Below are positions 42,062 through 54,319 of a stretch of 64,000 nucleotides of DNA, in pieces. The notes beneath the pieces are model-generated. The model ran no database searches. It was not told the origin of the DNA and worked only from the letters and a program-made list of their open reading frames with translations. This stretch comes from an uncultured Eubacterium sp. (lineage in GTDB: Bacteria; Bacillota; Clostridia; Oscillospirales; Acutalibacteraceae): NCBI GenBank assembly GCA_944380545.1, contig CALWHV010000007.1, positions 328,116-392,115 of the forward strand. The letters run 5' to 3'. The position numbers and the translations under genes were made by a program. Position 1 is the first letter of the stretch; each line of letters starts with the position of its first letter.

Positions 42062-43166
42062 GGCGGAAAGAAACCACGGCGTGGACCTGCTCAGAATAAT
42101 CGCTATGATTATGATAGTGGGGCTGCATTTTCTTGGGCAGGGCGGCGTGCTTGAAAGCGTTTCGACCGGCACGGCGCAGTACTTTACGGCGTGGTGCGCT
42201 GAAGCGTTTTTTATGTGCGCCGTAAACATCTACGCCCTTATAAGCGGCTTTGTGGGCATAAATGCAGTGCGCACGAAATACAGCCGCCTTGCCTCGCTGT
42301 GGCTGCTTGTTGAATTTTACTGCATAATCTCGTCCGCGCTCAAATACGGCTTTTATCCGGAATTGTTCACGCCGCAGCGCCTTGCCGAGAGCCTTATGCC
42401 GGTGGTTACGGACAAATACTGGTACTTCACGGCGTATTTCATAATGTTTTTCTTTACGCCGGTATTCAACGGCGGCGTTCGGGCGATGAGCCGCGCGCAG
42501 ATGAAGCTGACGCTTGCCGCCCTTTTTCTGCTCGGCAGCGCCGCGCCCACATTTTTTAAAACGGATATTTTTTACAGCCACGGCGGATATTCGCTTATAT
42601 GGATAAGCGCGCTTTACATAGCGGGAGGCATATTGAGGCGGCTTGAGCTGCACAAAAAGGCAAAGCCCCTGCTCTGCCTGACGGGCGCGGCTGCGCTGTG
42701 CGCCGCGGGCTTTGCGATGAAGACCTTGTTTGACGGCGGGCATACAAGCGGGTATTTTCAGGATCAGGCGTTTATGATCTACACCTCCGCAAACATCACG
42801 GCCGCCGCCGCGCTTGCGCTGCTCGGCTTTGCGGGGCTGAGCATCCGCCGCTCCGCCGCCGTTAAGGCAATAAAGGCGATAAGCCCGCTGACCTTCGGCG
42901 TTTACATAATCCACACAAGCGAATTTGCGTGGGAAAACCTGCTCAAAAACGCGTTTTCGGGCTTTGCCGAGCTGCCCGCCGTGCAGTTTGCGGCAGCTGC
43001 CGCCGGCACGGTGCTGGCGATATTCGCCGTCTGCTGCGCGATAGAGGCGGCAAGAAGCGCGCTGTTTAAGCTGCTGCGCGTTGACGAGCTGCTTGCGCGC
43101 GCAGAAAGCGCGATAAGAGGGAAGATAAAAAAGAATGAAAAGCAGAATACGCCTTGCGGGGATTGA
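42054..43166 (+). CDS. Acyltransferase 3 family membrane protein
   Basis: A ~370-residue integral membrane acyltransferase with about ten spans. The family opening is clear, GVDLLRIIAMIMIVGLHF, with the conserved His in GLHF; the second half has FGVYIIHTSE, the motif of acyltransferase 3 proteins that acylate surface sugars. GTG at 42054 overlaps the fprA stop by 8 bases and fits the family N terminus; a TTG at 42027 is possible but would add nine residues of no family match. It is probably co-transcribed with fprA, and perhaps decorates a cell-surface glycan made elsewhere. Confidence 0.85.
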   Translation: MNKAERNHGVDLLRIIAMIMIVGLHFLGQGGVLESVSTGTAQYFTAWCAEAFFMCAVNIYALISGFVGINAVRTKYSRLASLWLLVEFYCIISSALKYGFYPELFTPQRLAESLMPVVTDKYWYFTAYFIMFFFTPVFNGGVRAMSRAQMKLTLAALFLLGSAAPTFFKTDIFYSHGGYSLIWISALYIAGGILRRLELHKKAKPLLCLTGAAALCAAGFAMKTLFDGGHTSGYFQDQAFMIYTSANITAAAALALLGFAGLSIRRSAAVKAIKAISPLTFGVYIIHTSEFAWENLLKNAFSGFAELPAVQFAAAAAGTVLAIFAVCCAIEAARSALFKLLRVDELLARAESAIRGKIKKNEKQNTPCGD

Positions 43167-43956
43167 TCTTGACGGCACGCTGCTGAGAAGCGATAAAACG
43201 ATTAGCCCCGCCACCGCCGAGGCGCTCAAAAGCGCGGCGGCGCGCGGAATAATACTTGTGCCCGTTACCGGACGCCCGCTCAGCGGTATACCGCGCGCGC
43301 TGCTTCGGCTCGGCGTGTTTGATTACGCGATAACCACGAACGGCGCGGCGGTCACTGAGCTGAAAAGCGGAAAAACGCTGCTTTCACGGCCGCTGCCGCG
43401 CGAAAAGAGCCTTTCAATAATGCGCCTGCTGGATGAAAGGGGCGTTGAATACGAGGCGTTTGCCGAGGGGCGCGGCTACCTGAGCCGCGAATTGTTTGCC
43501 GCATACGCAAAAAGCTACGCCGGCACGCCGATCTGGGAATATCTTGAAGCCAGCCGCACGGCGGTTTCAAGCGTCCGCCGCGAATTTGAGGGCAGAGCCG
43601 CCGGCGCGGACGAAATATTCGCCCGCCTTGAAAACGGGGCGCGGCGCGATATGCTGGCGCGGGAGCTTGAGGGCGACTGCGGCTTGAAGCTCTGCCTGCT
43701 TGAAAAGAATTTTCTTGAGATAACGGACCGCAAGACGGACAAGGGCGCGGCGTTTGAATTTCTCTGCGGCAAACTTGGCATAAAAAAAGAAAACACCGCC
43801 GCGTTCGGAGACAATTCAAACGACCTGCCGCTGCTGAAGGCTGCCGGCACATTTATAGCTATGGGCAACGCTCCGCAGGAGCTGAAAAATGCTGCCGCTT
43901 GCGCCGCAGACACAAACGACAATGACGGCGTTGCAAAAATACTGAACAAATTTTGA
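43135..43956 (+). CDS. Cof-type HAD-IIB hydrolase
   Basis: A 273-residue HAD phosphatase. Motif I GIDLDGTLLRSD with the nucleophile and acid/base aspartates, motif II VTGRP, motif III Lys in TDKGAAFEF and motif IV GDNSNDLPLL are all present, and the large C2-type cap lies between residues ~85 and ~185. Such enzymes dephosphorylate sugar phosphates, phosphopyridoxal or FMN. It overlaps the acyltransferase by 32 bases, so it belongs to that operon. Confidence 0.9.
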   Translation: MKSRIRLAGIDLDGTLLRSDKTISPATAEALKSAAARGIILVPVTGRPLSGIPRALLRLGVFDYAITTNGAAVTELKSGKTLLSRPLPREKSLSIMRLLDERGVEYEAFAEGRGYLSRELFAAYAKSYAGTPIWEYLEASRTAVSSVRREFEGRAAGADEIFARLENGARRDMLARELEGDCGLKLCLLEKNFLEITDRKTDKGAAFEFLCGKLGIKKENTAAFGDNSNDLPLLKAAGTFIAMGNAPQELKNAAACAADTNDNDGVAKILNKF

Positions 43957-44040
43957 CAAAAATTTTTATGCAATATGCCTAAATTAAAAGATTTTTGCCT
44001 TAACTATTAGCGGCAATTTGTAGATAATGTATAAATATTA

Positions 44041-44069
44041 TTGACTTTTTTGTGCAATGATACTAATAT
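44041..44069 (+). promoter_or_regulatory. Promoter of the DUF6465-like gene
   Basis: TTGACT (44041-44046) and TAATAT (44064-44069), 17-base spacer, in an AT-rich 180-base gap that holds no gene. Confidence 0.7.
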
Positions 44070-44139
44070 AGCATTTGTAAAGAAGATAGCTTTACATACA
44101 CAATGAAAACATATTATTTTTTATGAAAGGAACTTAACG

Positions 44140-44595
44140 ATGGCAGTTAAAAAGAACGATGCTAAGACCGCTCCCGTAAAGGCGGCTAAGGAAGAGGTAA
44201 AAGCCCCCGCAAAGGCAGCCAAGGAAGAGGTAAAAGCTCCCGCAAAGGCAGCTAAGGAAGAAGTAAAAGCCCCCGCAAAGGCAGCTAAGGAAGAGGCAAA
44301 AGCCCCCGCAAAGAAGGAAGCCAAGGCTCCCGCTAAAAAGGCGGAGAAACCCGCTGCGGAGAAAAAGGCGGCTAAGAAGCCCGCTAAGAAGGCGGACAAG
44401 GCTGCTGAGATATTCTTTGAGTATGCAGGAAAGCAGGTAAAGGCTGCGGATGTTGCCGCTGCGGTTGAAAAGGCCGCCAAGGCTGCCGGCGCAAAGGCCG
44501 CCGACCTTGCAGGCGCAAAGATCTATGTTAAGGCAGAGGACAACGCCGCTTACTATGTTCTTAAGAACGGCGTTTCCGGTAAGGCAGAGCTGTAA
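44140..44595 (+). CDS. Histone-H1-like Lys/Ala/Pro-rich protein (DUF6465-like)
   Basis: A 151-residue, very basic protein in two parts. The first ~85 residues are disordered, made of an 11-residue unit (AAKEEVKAPAK and variants, four near-perfect copies) followed by shorter KKxEKPA/KKAAKKPAKK repeats, as in eukaryotic-type H1 tails of bacterial nucleoid proteins. The last ~65 residues form a small folded domain (EIFFEYAGKQVKAADVAAAV ... YYVLKNGV) typical of DUF6465 proteins of Clostridia. A strong AAAGGA site and a dedicated promoter and terminator suggest abundant expression as a single gene. A nucleoid role is plausible but unproven. Confidence 0.88.
   Translation: MAVKKNDAKTAPVKAAKEEVKAPAKAAKEEVKAPAKAAKEEVKAPAKAAKEEAKAPAKKEAKAPAKKAEKPAAEKKAAKKPAKKADKAAEIFFEYAGKQVKAADVAAAVEKAAKAAGAKAADLAGAKIYVKAEDNAAYYVLKNGVSGKAEL
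44179..44313 (+). repeat. In-gene tandem repeat, 33-bp unit
   Basis: Four copies of a 33-base unit encoding the AAKEEVKAPAK repeat, differing mainly at third positions, with further degenerate copies downstream. Copy number probably varies between strains. Confidence 0.85.
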
Positions 44596-44605
44596 AAACG
44601 CAAAG

Positions 44606-44646
44606 CAAAGACCGTTGAGCGAGATGCCCAACGGTCTTTTTTATTT
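44606..44646 (+). terminator. Terminator of the DUF6465-like gene
   Basis: AAAGACCGTTG (44608-44618) pairs with CAACGGTCTTT (44629-44639), followed by a T run. Confidence 0.9.
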
Positions 44647-44680
44647 TATCCGCTCCCCAAAAAGCCGGCTTTAGGGGAGA

Positions 44681-47134
44681 TCAGCCGCGGTACTCGCGGA
44701 AGCGGGCGTAGGCGGTGGTGTTCAGCGCGCAGCGAAGCACATTTTCCGCGCTGCGCTGAAGCTCGCCGAGCGTTATGCCGCCGTCGTCGCCCAGGGATTC
44801 AAGCAAAGTGCCGTCCGGCTTTCTTCTGCCGGTGCGCTCGCCGCCGGGCATAAGCAGATCCACCTGCGCGCGCACTCTGTACGCCTGGTCGCGCAGCTTG
44901 GGAAATTCGGGGCTGCGGCCTTTCTGCATCCACCAGTCCGTCATCACATTGCCCTCGTAGCCCCACTCGCCGCGCAAAACGCTTGTGCAAAGCTCGTAGT
45001 TATAGTGATTATAGACTCCGTTTATCTTATTGTAAGAGGTCATTATGTTTTTCGGCTTCGCCTCTTTAACGCATATCTCGAAGCCCTTGAGGTAGATCTC
45101 GCGCAGGGCGCGCTCAGACACGCGCGAATCATTTTTGGTTCTTGCAAGCTCCTGATTGTTGCAGGCAAAGTGCTTGGGGCAGGCGGACGCTCCTCTGCTC
45201 TGGATGCCGCGCACCGCCGCCGCAGCCGTTTTGCCGGAAACGAGCGGATCTTCGGAATAATATTCAAAATTCCTGCCGCAAAGCGGATTTCTGTGGATGT
45301 TCATACCGGGAGCAAGCAGCACATCCGTGCCCCTTTCAAGCATCTCCTGCGCCGCGGCGGAATATATCTCCTCCACCAGCGCCGTATCAAACGAGCAGGC
45401 AAGGAGCGAGCCTATGGGAAGCTGCGAGCATTTTGCGCTCAGGCGTATGCCGGAGGGGCCGTCCGTGGTTATAACGGGAGGAACGCCCTTATCTCTGAGC
45501 GACTGCAGCACGCCGGCGAACGCGCCAGCGTTGCCCGCCGCGCCGAGGCGGCTGTTCATCGTGTAGTCGCCGCGGGTGAGCGCCTCAAGCTCCTCAAGGC
45601 TGAGCGTAGCCGTAAAATCGCGCAGGCTTGCCCTGCCCTCGGCAACATCGTAAAACGAGATCTTGTCCGCGCAGGGTGGCGCCGCCTCAGGCAGCTCGTC
45701 TCTTATTTTGGCTGCAAGGTCCGTTTTTCTCAGCGGGCAGCGCCGCTTTACGGGCAAAAGGCCGTTTATACCCTCAACCGGCTCGATTATGTCAAACTCG
45801 TGAACGGGCGCAAGATTTTCGCTCAAGCGCTCGAAAACGCAGTCCTCCTCGCTGTAAAATTCGTACACCTGCCGCGCTTTCGCCGCCTCCTTTCCAAGGA
45901 AGAAGCGGTGCTCGCCGCGCTGGATAACATACGCGCTCGGCACGCCGCATTTTCCGGCGCTGTCGTAAGAGCAGAGCTGATACATATCAACAAAGAGCTT
46001 TTGGGTCTGCTCCTCGCCGGGCGAGAGCAGCGCGCTTTTGCCGAACGCCGCAAGCTCGCGCGCGGGATTGCCGAGCCTGCCCTGCGGCTTTGAGATATAG
46101 AGCATAAACGGCATTCTGCCGCTTCTTGCGCCCGTGTTTTTTATCTTCACCTCAAATTCAAAGCCGCTGCCGCTGCCCTTTGCTCCGGCAAGCGAAATCT
46201 CAAAATCAGTGTAGCTCAGGCCGTAGCCGAAATCAAAGAGCGCGCTTTGGGGGGCAAAGGTGTCAAAATACCTGTAGCCCACATATATATCCTCGGTGTA
46301 ATTGTTGAAGCTCTTGCTGCCGAAATCGGCGGCGGAGGGGTAATCCTCATACCTTCTTGCAACGCTTGAGGCAAGCGCGCCGCTGGGATTTTCCTCTCCG
46401 CACAGCAGCCGCGCGGCTGCCGTGCCGCTCTCCTGACCGCCCTGCCAAAGCAGCAGCGCGGCGCTTATCCTGCCGCCGTATTCCTCAAGCCACGAGAGGT
46501 CCATAATGCAGCCGATATTGAGCAGCACCACCGTTTTTTTGAAATAATCGGTAACAACATTCAAAAGGCGGCGCTCCTCGTCCGTAAGAAACCAGCTTCC
46601 CTTTTCAAGCAGGCAGTCCCTGTCCTCGCCCGACGAGCGGCCGATGACCACAACGGCGCAGTCCGACTCCTTGGAGGCGCGAAACACCTCCTCCGCTTCA
46701 ACGAACATTTCGGGATAAAAGCGCGGCCACGCGCCCCAGACGGAATCGTGAATCCTGTTTTTCGGCTCGGCGCACCACGCCTCGTATTTTGCGGCAAGGC
46801 GCTCGTTGACCCTGTTTTTGCCGCAGGCGCGTATGCCCTCGAGCAGGTTGACCTCATAGGCGCGGTTTACATCGCCGCCGGAGCCGTAGCCCGTGTAGAA
46901 CCAGTTTATCTGCACGCGCCCGAAAACGGAAACGCTCTCGCCGTTTTCAAGCGGCAGCACGCCGTCGTTTTTAAGCAGCACCGCGCCCTGCGCCGCGGCA
47001 CGGGCAAACAGCTCGGAATTTTCCCTGCCGGAATATTCCTCGTTTGAGGTTTTTGTTTTTTTCTGCGAAACGCCGCCGAACGACATAAAAAATTCGCCGG
47101 CGCGGTTGACTATTTTTTCAAGCTCCTTGTTCAT
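44681..47134 (-). CDS. GH3 beta-glucosidase with permuted domain order
   Basis: An 817-residue glycoside hydrolase family 3 enzyme. The usual order is reversed: the (alpha/beta)6 GH3_C sandwich comes first (AAAQGAVLLKNDGVLPL, residues ~45-290), then the fibronectin-III-like domain (~300-410, FGYGLSYTDFE), and then the (alpha/beta)8 catalytic GH3_N barrel (~500-800) with TDGPSGIRL, PGMNIHRNPLCGRNFEY and the nucleophile Asp in NVMTDWWM. This permutation is known from Ruminococcus and Butyrivibrio beta-glucosidases. No signal peptide, so it is cytoplasmic and handles imported beta-glucosides. ATG at 47134 is preferred because AAAGG lies nine bases before it. Confidence 0.93.
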   Translation of the reverse strand: MNKELEKIVNRAGEFFMSFGGVSQKKTKTSNEEYSGRENSELFARAAAQGAVLLKNDGVLPLENGESVSVFGRVQINWFYTGYGSGGDVNRAYEVNLLEGIRACGKNRVNERLAAKYEAWCAEPKNRIHDSVWGAWPRFYPEMFVEAEEVFRASKESDCAVVVIGRSSGEDRDCLLEKGSWFLTDEERRLLNVVTDYFKKTVVLLNIGCIMDLSWLEEYGGRISAALLLWQGGQESGTAAARLLCGEENPSGALASSVARRYEDYPSAADFGSKSFNNYTEDIYVGYRYFDTFAPQSALFDFGYGLSYTDFEISLAGAKGSGSGFEFEVKIKNTGARSGRMPFMLYISKPQGRLGNPARELAAFGKSALLSPGEEQTQKLFVDMYQLCSYDSAGKCGVPSAYVIQRGEHRFFLGKEAAKARQVYEFYSEEDCVFERLSENLAPVHEFDIIEPVEGINGLLPVKRRCPLRKTDLAAKIRDELPEAAPPCADKISFYDVAEGRASLRDFTATLSLEELEALTRGDYTMNSRLGAAGNAGAFAGVLQSLRDKGVPPVITTDGPSGIRLSAKCSQLPIGSLLACSFDTALVEEIYSAAAQEMLERGTDVLLAPGMNIHRNPLCGRNFEYYSEDPLVSGKTAAAAVRGIQSRGASACPKHFACNNQELARTKNDSRVSERALREIYLKGFEICVKEAKPKNIMTSYNKINGVYNHYNYELCTSVLRGEWGYEGNVMTDWWMQKGRSPEFPKLRDQAYRVRAQVDLLMPGGERTGRRKPDGTLLESLGDDGGITLGELQRSAENVLRCALNTTAYARFREYRG

Positions 47135-47294
47135 ACTGCCCATCCTTTGAAAAATAAAAAATTATGCAGTATGATAATTTTAACAAATACTTATCGAAAC
47201 TGCAATACAAAAAGAAAAACAAAGCCGCCGCGGCTGCGAAAAATGCAAAATCCGCTCAAAATAAAAATGTTTTATGAATAAATGCGCCTATGTG

Positions 47295-47323
47295 TTGAAA
47301 AAATAATTTCTTTTATATATAAT
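47295..47323 (+). promoter_or_regulatory. Promoter of small lipoprotein gene
   Basis: TTGAAA (47295-47300) and TATAAT (47318-47323), 17-base spacer. The rest of the AT-rich 47144-47290 interval shows no gene. Confidence 0.7.
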
Positions 47324-47356
47324 AAATAAGATTACAGCTTAGTAAGGATGATAAAA

Positions 47357-47950
47357 ATGAAAAAAGCCTTATCGCTTCTGCTTGCGTGCCTGATGATCAC
47401 GCTGTGCTTTTCCGGCTGCTCCGGAAAGACCTCTATGAGCGAGGAGAATATGACCGACGCCGCGAACACGGCGATTGCCGCGCTCAAGAGCTTTGACACA
47501 CAAACGCTGGAAAAATATGTTGAATCCTCAACGCTTTCCGTGATACTGAACTATGCCGGCAGGCACAGCCAGTTTACGGAGCTTGGGCAGGCGATGTTTG
47601 AAAACCTAAGCTGCGAGATCGTTTCCGTGAACAAGAGCGAGAAAAGCATAACGCTCTCCGTTATTAACAAGGACCTTTCCGCCGCAGCCTCCTCCTTTAC
47701 GAAAAACCTGACGGCGCAGTACAGCACGATGGAGCTTTTGAGCAACCTGAACGACAGCGACTGGCTTGACATCAACCTTGCCGCCCTGACAGCAGGCATC
47801 GGCGCCTCCCCTATGATGAGCGAGGCGCAGGAGATTACGCTGAGCGTTAAAAAGGGCGAGGAAAACCTTGTGCTCGTGTTTGACGAGGAGGCGGAAAACG
47901 CCGTTTCCGGCGGCGCGCTGGGCGCGATAAAGAGCGCGGCGGGCATCTGA
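47357..47950 (+). CDS. Small lipoprotein of unknown function
   Basis: A 197-residue secreted lipoprotein: basic N terminus, hydrophobic core and lipobox FSGC, then a small predicted alpha/beta domain (NTAIAALKSFDTQTLEKYVESS, LSCEIVSVNKSEKSITLSV) of the kind found in DUF4878-like or SnoaL-like lipoproteins of Clostridia. Not recognised with certainty. The ATG at 47357 follows TAAGG at a normal distance; an ATG nine bases earlier is too close to the ribosome site. It is separated by 65 bases from secA; read-through is possible. Confidence 0.75.
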   Translation: MKKALSLLLACLMITLCFSGCSGKTSMSEENMTDAANTAIAALKSFDTQTLEKYVESSTLSVILNYAGRHSQFTELGQAMFENLSCEIVSVNKSEKSITLSVINKDLSAAASSFTKNLTAQYSTMELLSNLNDSDWLDINLAALTAGIGASPMMSEAQEITLSVKKGEENLVLVFDEEAENAVSGGALGAIKSAAGI

Positions 47951-48015
47951 CGGCGCAGGCAAATCCAAAAATATGATTTCTGAAAACAAGACTATATTCA
48001 TCAAGAGGTGTAACG

Positions 48016-50787
48016 ATGGCAAATAAATTTCTGACCGCCATTTTCGGTGACTATTCCACAAAAGAGGTTAAGCGCGTTTCCAAAACGGCGGACAAGGTGC
48101 TGGCGCTTGAAAGCAAATACCAGCCGATGAGCGACAGGGAGCTTGTTTCGCAGACGGCGGCGCTTAAGGAGAGGCTTGCCGCCGGCGAAACGCTGGACGA
48201 CATCCTGCCGGACGCCTTTGCGGTCTGCCGCGAGGCGGCGTGGAGAGTGCTTGGAATGAAGCATTTCCGCGTGCAGGTGATAGGCGGCATAATCCTGCAC
48301 CAGGGCAGGATTGCCGAGATGAAGACCGGCGAGGGCAAAACGCTTGTTGCAACGCTGCCCGCCTACCTTAACGCGCTGGAGGGAAAGGGCGTTCACATAG
48401 TTACGGTGAACGATTACCTTGCCAAGCGCGACTGCGAATGGATGGGCAAGCTTTACCGCTTTTTGGGGCTTACCGCCGGCCTTATAATCCACGAAAAAAC
48501 GAACGCCGAAAGGCAGGAGGCGTACGGCTGCGACATCACCTACGGCACCAACAACGAGATGGGCTTTGACTATCTGAGAGACAATATGGTGCTTTACAAG
48601 GAGCAGAAGGTGCAGCGCGGCCATAATTTTGCCATTGTGGACGAGGTTGACTCCATACTTATAGACGAGGCGCGTACTCCGCTTATCATCAGCGGCCGCG
48701 GCGAGCAGTCCACCGATATGTACCGCCGCGCGAACGACTTTGCCAGAACGCTCAAGATGGACAAGGTTGCCCAGATGAACGAAAAGGAAGACACCGAGGA
48801 AGCGTACGACGGCGACTTTGTTGTTGACGAAAAGGCGCGCACGGCAACGCTTACCAGAAGCGGCGTTAAGAAGGCGGAGGAATATTTCGGCGTCCAAAAC
48901 CTGATGGATATGGAAAACACCACCCTGCTTCACCATATCAACCAGGCGATAAAGGCGATAGGCGTTATGCGCCGCGACATAGATTATGTTGTTAAGGACG
49001 GCCAGGTGCTTATAGTTGACGAATTTACCGGCCGCATTATGCTGGGCAGACGCTACAACGACGGTCTGCACCAGGCGATAGAGGCAAAAGAGGGCGTTAA
49101 GGTGGAGCACGAGAGCAAAACGCTTGCCACCATCACCTTCCAAAACTATTTCCGACTTTACAAAAAGCTTTCCGGTATGACGGGCACAGCCTCCACGGAA
49201 TCGCAGGAATTCAGCGAGATATACAAGCTTGATGTTGTTGAGATACCCACCAACAAGCCGCTTATCAGAAAGGATATGCCGGATGTTATCTTCCAGACGG
49301 AAAGGGCGAAATACAAGCATGTTATCGAGCAGATAAAGGAATGTCACGAAAAGGGCCAGCCGATACTTGTGGGCACGATAAGCATTGAAAAGAGCGAGCT
49401 GCTTTCAAAGATGCTTAAAAGAGCCGGCATACAGCACAATGTGCTCAACGCCAAAAACCACGAGCGCGAGGCGGAGATAATAGCCCAGGCGGGCAAGCTG
49501 GGCGCCGTTACCATAGCCACGAATATGGCGGGGCGCGGCACGGACATCATACTGGGCGGCAACGCGGAATTTCTTGCCACGGCTGAGATGAAGCGCGACC
49601 CCGATTACACCGAGGAGATCATCGCGGAGGCAAAGGGCTTTGCCGAGACCGACGACGAGCAGATAATCGCCGCCAGAAAGCGTTTTCGCGAGCTTGAAAA
49701 CAAATACAAAGAGCAGATCAAGGGCGAGGCGGACAAGGTGCGCGACGCCGGAGGCCTGTTCATTCTGGGCACGGAGCGCCACGATTCGCGCCGTATAGAC
49801 AATCAGCTGCGCGGACGCGCGGGCCGTCAGGGCGACCCCGGCGCATCGCAGTTTTACCTCTCCACGGAGGACGACCTTATGCGCCTCTTCGGCGGCGAGC
49901 GTATGAAGATGATGATGAGCCGCCTTTCCGTTGACGAGGATATGCCGATTGAGAGCAGGATGATCTCAAACACCGTTGAATCCTCGCAGAAAAAGGTTGA
50001 GGGCAGGAACTTTGCCATAAGAAAGCAGACCCTGCAGTACGACGATGTTATGAACCGCCAGAGAGAGCTTATCTACAAGCAGCGCGATATGGTGCTTGAC
50101 GGGCTTGACCTTACGGACAAGATCATAGATATGCTCGATTCCAGCATAGACGCCAATGTGCCCGTTTACTGCTCTAAGGACGCGCACCGCAGCGACTGGA
50201 ATATGAACGGCCTTAAGGAAAAATACCGCGGCTGGCTGCTTGACGACGGGGAATGTTCCTCGCTTGACGATATGGATGTTGACGCCATCACGCAATTCCT
50301 TAAGGAAACGGGCAGGAAAAAGCTTGCCGAAAAGCGCGAGGCGTACGGCGACGAGATATATCAGGATCTCTCCCGCAAGATACTGCTGAGGAATGTTGAT
50401 ATGCTTTGGATGGAGCATATAGACGCGATGGACGACCTGAAGGAGGGCATCCACCTGCGCTCCTACGCGCAGCAGGACCCCGTTGTGGCGTTCAGGATAG
50501 AATCCTACGATATGTTTGACGCAATGACGGACGCCATTCGCGAAAACACCGTTAAGATGATGTTCACCACGGTGGTAAGGCGCAGGGAGGACACCGAGCG
50601 CCGGGCGGTTGCAAAGATAACGGCAACCTCCGCCGGCGGCGACGACAGCGTTAAGCGCGAGCCGGTGAAGAAGGCCAAAAAGGTCGGCCCCAACGACCCC
50701 TGCCCCTGCGGCAGCGGCAAAAAGTATAAAAAATGCTGCGGCTCGCCCGAAAAGCTTGCAGAAGAGGCCGCGAAAAACGCCAAATAA
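48016..50787 (+). CDS. secA: Preprotein translocase ATPase SecA
   Basis: A 923-residue SecA motor. Nucleotide-binding motifs: Walker [16 protein letters not shown] box in [14 protein letters not shown], motif VI in [11 protein letters not shown]. The preprotein cross-linking domain, helical scaffold and wing are in order, and the C-terminal zinc motif [14 protein letters not shown] (SecB/ribosome-binding type) is present. Full length and no oddities apart from the long acidic linker. AAGAGGTG is the ribosome site. secA stands alone, not next to prfB, which is common in other Firmicutes. Confidence 0.98.
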   Translation: MANKFLTAIFGDYSTKEVKRVSKTADKVLALESKYQPMSDRELVSQTAALKERLAAGETLDDILPDAFAVCREAAWRVLGMKHFRVQVIGGIILHQGRIAEMKTGEGKTLVATLPAYLNALEGKGVHIVTVNDYLAKRDCEWMGKLYRFLGLTAGLIIHEKTNAERQEAYGCDITYGTNNEMGFDYLRDNMVLYKEQKVQRGHNFAIVDEVDSILIDEARTPLIISGRGEQSTDMYRRANDFARTLKMDKVAQMNEKEDTEEAYDGDFVVDEKARTATLTRSGVKKAEEYFGVQNLMDMENTTLLHHINQAIKAIGVMRRDIDYVVKDGQVLIVDEFTGRIMLGRRYNDGLHQAIEAKEGVKVEHESKTLATITFQNYFRLYKKLSGMTGTASTESQEFSEIYKLDVVEIPTNKPLIRKDMPDVIFQTERAKYKHVIEQIKECHEKGQPILVGTISIEKSELLSKMLKRAGIQHNVLNAKNHEREAEIIAQAGKLGAVTIATNMAGRGTDIILGGNAEFLATAEMKRDPDYTEEIIAEAKGFAETDDEQIIAARKRFRELENKYKEQIKGEADKVRDAGGLFILGTERHDSRRIDNQLRGRAGRQGDPGASQFYLSTEDDLMRLFGGERMKMMMSRLSVDEDMPIESRMISNTVESSQKKVEGRNFAIRKQTLQYDDVMNRQRELIYKQRDMVLDGLDLTDKIIDMLDSSIDANVPVYCSKDAHRSDWNMNGLKEKYRGWLLDDGECSSLDDMDVDAITQFLKETGRKKLAEKREAYGDEIYQDLSRKILLRNVDMLWMEHIDAMDDLKEGIHLRSYAQQDPVVAFRIESYDMFDAMTDAIRENTVKMMFTTVVRRREDTERRAVAKITATSAGGDDSVKREPVKKAKKVGPNDPCPCGSGKKYKKCCGSPEKLAEEAAKNAK

Positions 50788-50812
50788 GCCGCACAATATA
50801 ATATGTATATAA

Positions 50813-50854
50813 AAACACCCGCCGCGGTTCGCCCCGCAGCGGGCGTTTTGTTCT
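50813..50854 (+). terminator. secA terminator
   Basis: ACaCCCGC pairs with GCGGGcGT (one mismatch) plus an inner GC pair set, followed by TTTTG. Confidence 0.7.
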
Positions 50855-50871
50855 CCCTGACAAACCGTTCA

Positions 50872-51120
50872 CAACCCCTCAGTCAGCTACGCGACAGCCC
50901 CAAAAGCTCCGCGTAGGGGCTGCTATCAGCAGCCCGCCTAAGCAGCGTCATATAGGCAAGCGAGCAATCGCCGAAAGAACACTTCTTAGCGGTCCGCAGG
51001 TTGCGGACCCTACGCGGTGTTTGGTAAAACAACACTGTTTTCAATCGGCGGTTGCGAGCGGAATGGTATGAATTTCGACGAGCGAGCAGAATGGTATGAA
51101 TTTCAACGAGCACAGGTGAG
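50872..51120. repeat. Composite dispersed repeat A, copy 5
   Basis: Between convergent secA and ppdK. Contains ACCCCTCAGTCAGCTACGCG, GTAGGGGCTGCTATCAGCAG, GGTCCGCAGGTTGCGGACC, the AAACAACACTG block, and two close copies of AATGGTATGAATTTCGACGA / AATTTCAACGA. The second structured element B begins immediately after it. Confidence 0.8.
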
Positions 51121-51124
51121 CCGT

Positions 51125-51268
51125 GATCAACAGCCGCAACACGCTGGCAAACTGCCGAGAAATCGAGCCGGCTTTCGTTTTTCGCGAGGGGTGCCGTACA
51201 GCGGTACTGCCCCCGAGCGAAAGGCTCAAAGCGCGAATGCCGCACAACAGTGCGGCATTCTTTTTTTG
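51125..51268 (+). ncRNA. Candidate structured RNA ending in an intrinsic terminator (copy 1)
   Basis: Read on the plus strand, repeat B ends with the hairpin AATGCCGCAC-aaca-GTGCGGCATT (51234-51257) followed by CTTTTTTT, a textbook terminator. Upstream is a second long stem, TTTCG...GCGAGGGG / CCCC..GAGCGAAA with apex CCGTACAGCGGTAC. Comparison with copy 2 shows compensatory changes in the terminator stem, which favours an RNA product. No promoter was identified. Confidence 0.45.
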
Positions 51269-51370
51269 ACGATAAGTAAAATAAAGCTGTTCAACAAAAT
51301 AATTTTAATCGGAAAATGATATTTTATTTCATAAATCATCTTCGCGCGCTCCGGCCGACTTTATCGGCAG
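51140..51370 (-). repeat. Structured repeat B, copy 1 (inverted relative to copy 2)
   Basis: Aligns over ~230 bases, in reverse orientation, with 60193-60426. Shared parts in minus-strand order: GATAAAGTCGGC, CGCGCGAAGATGATTT, ATTTTGTTGAACAG, a perfect hairpin (AATGCCGCAC / GTGCGGCATT), a TTTCGC...GCGAAA stem around GGGGCAGTACCG and CGGCACCCC, and CTCGATTTCTCGGCAG. Confidence 0.85.
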
Positions 51371-51373
51371 TAT

Positions 51374-51402
51374 GAAAGCCCCGCTCGGAGCGGGGCTTTG
51401 GT
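51374..51402 (-). terminator. ppdK terminator
   Basis: AAAGCCCCGCTC pairs with GAGCGGGGCTTT between repeat B and the ppdK stop; on the minus strand a short T/C-rich tail follows. Confidence 0.75.
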
Positions 51403-51419
51403 GTGTGCTTTAAGCTTGA

Positions 51420-54056
<2,637 letters not shown>

Positions 54057-54212
54057 AGTAATGAGTACCTCCCATTTTTTATAAATTACCGGCGATGGCA
54101 AAACTTAAAACTGAGCCGGTATATTGCGGTAGTTATTATAGCATACATAAATATAAATTACAAATATTTTTTTACTGCGAGCCGCTTTTTACCTAAATAG
54201 TACAAAATGATA

Positions 54213-54241
54213 TTGAAAAGCGCGCCCTTTTAGTGCATAAT
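54213..54241 (+). promoter_or_regulatory. glmU promoter
   Basis: TTGAAA (54213-54218) and CATAAT (54236-54241), 17-base spacer, with an 80-base leader to the glmU start. Confidence 0.65.
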
Positions 54242-54319
54242 GTAGTAGAGGGCGCGTAAAACGGCGCGCCGCCGCTTGCTTTTTTTGCAAACGAAAACGA
54301 AAAAAAGAGGTATTTTGTT

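Noticed and set aside
42003..43229. 408-codon minus-strand frame opposite the acyltransferase gene
   Set aside because: Arg/Lys/Ala-rich composition typical of an antisense frame; spans three real genes' boundaries.
44179..44313. CRISPR array at the direct repeats
   Set aside because: The repeats are coding, contiguous and lack spacers; they build the protein tail.
45005..46093. 362-codon plus-strand frame opposite GH3
   Set aside because: Shadow of the GH3 gene, no recognisable domain.
48001..49347. 448-codon minus-strand frame opposite secA
   Set aside because: No motifs and no ribosome site; the plus-strand SecA is complete and uninterrupted.
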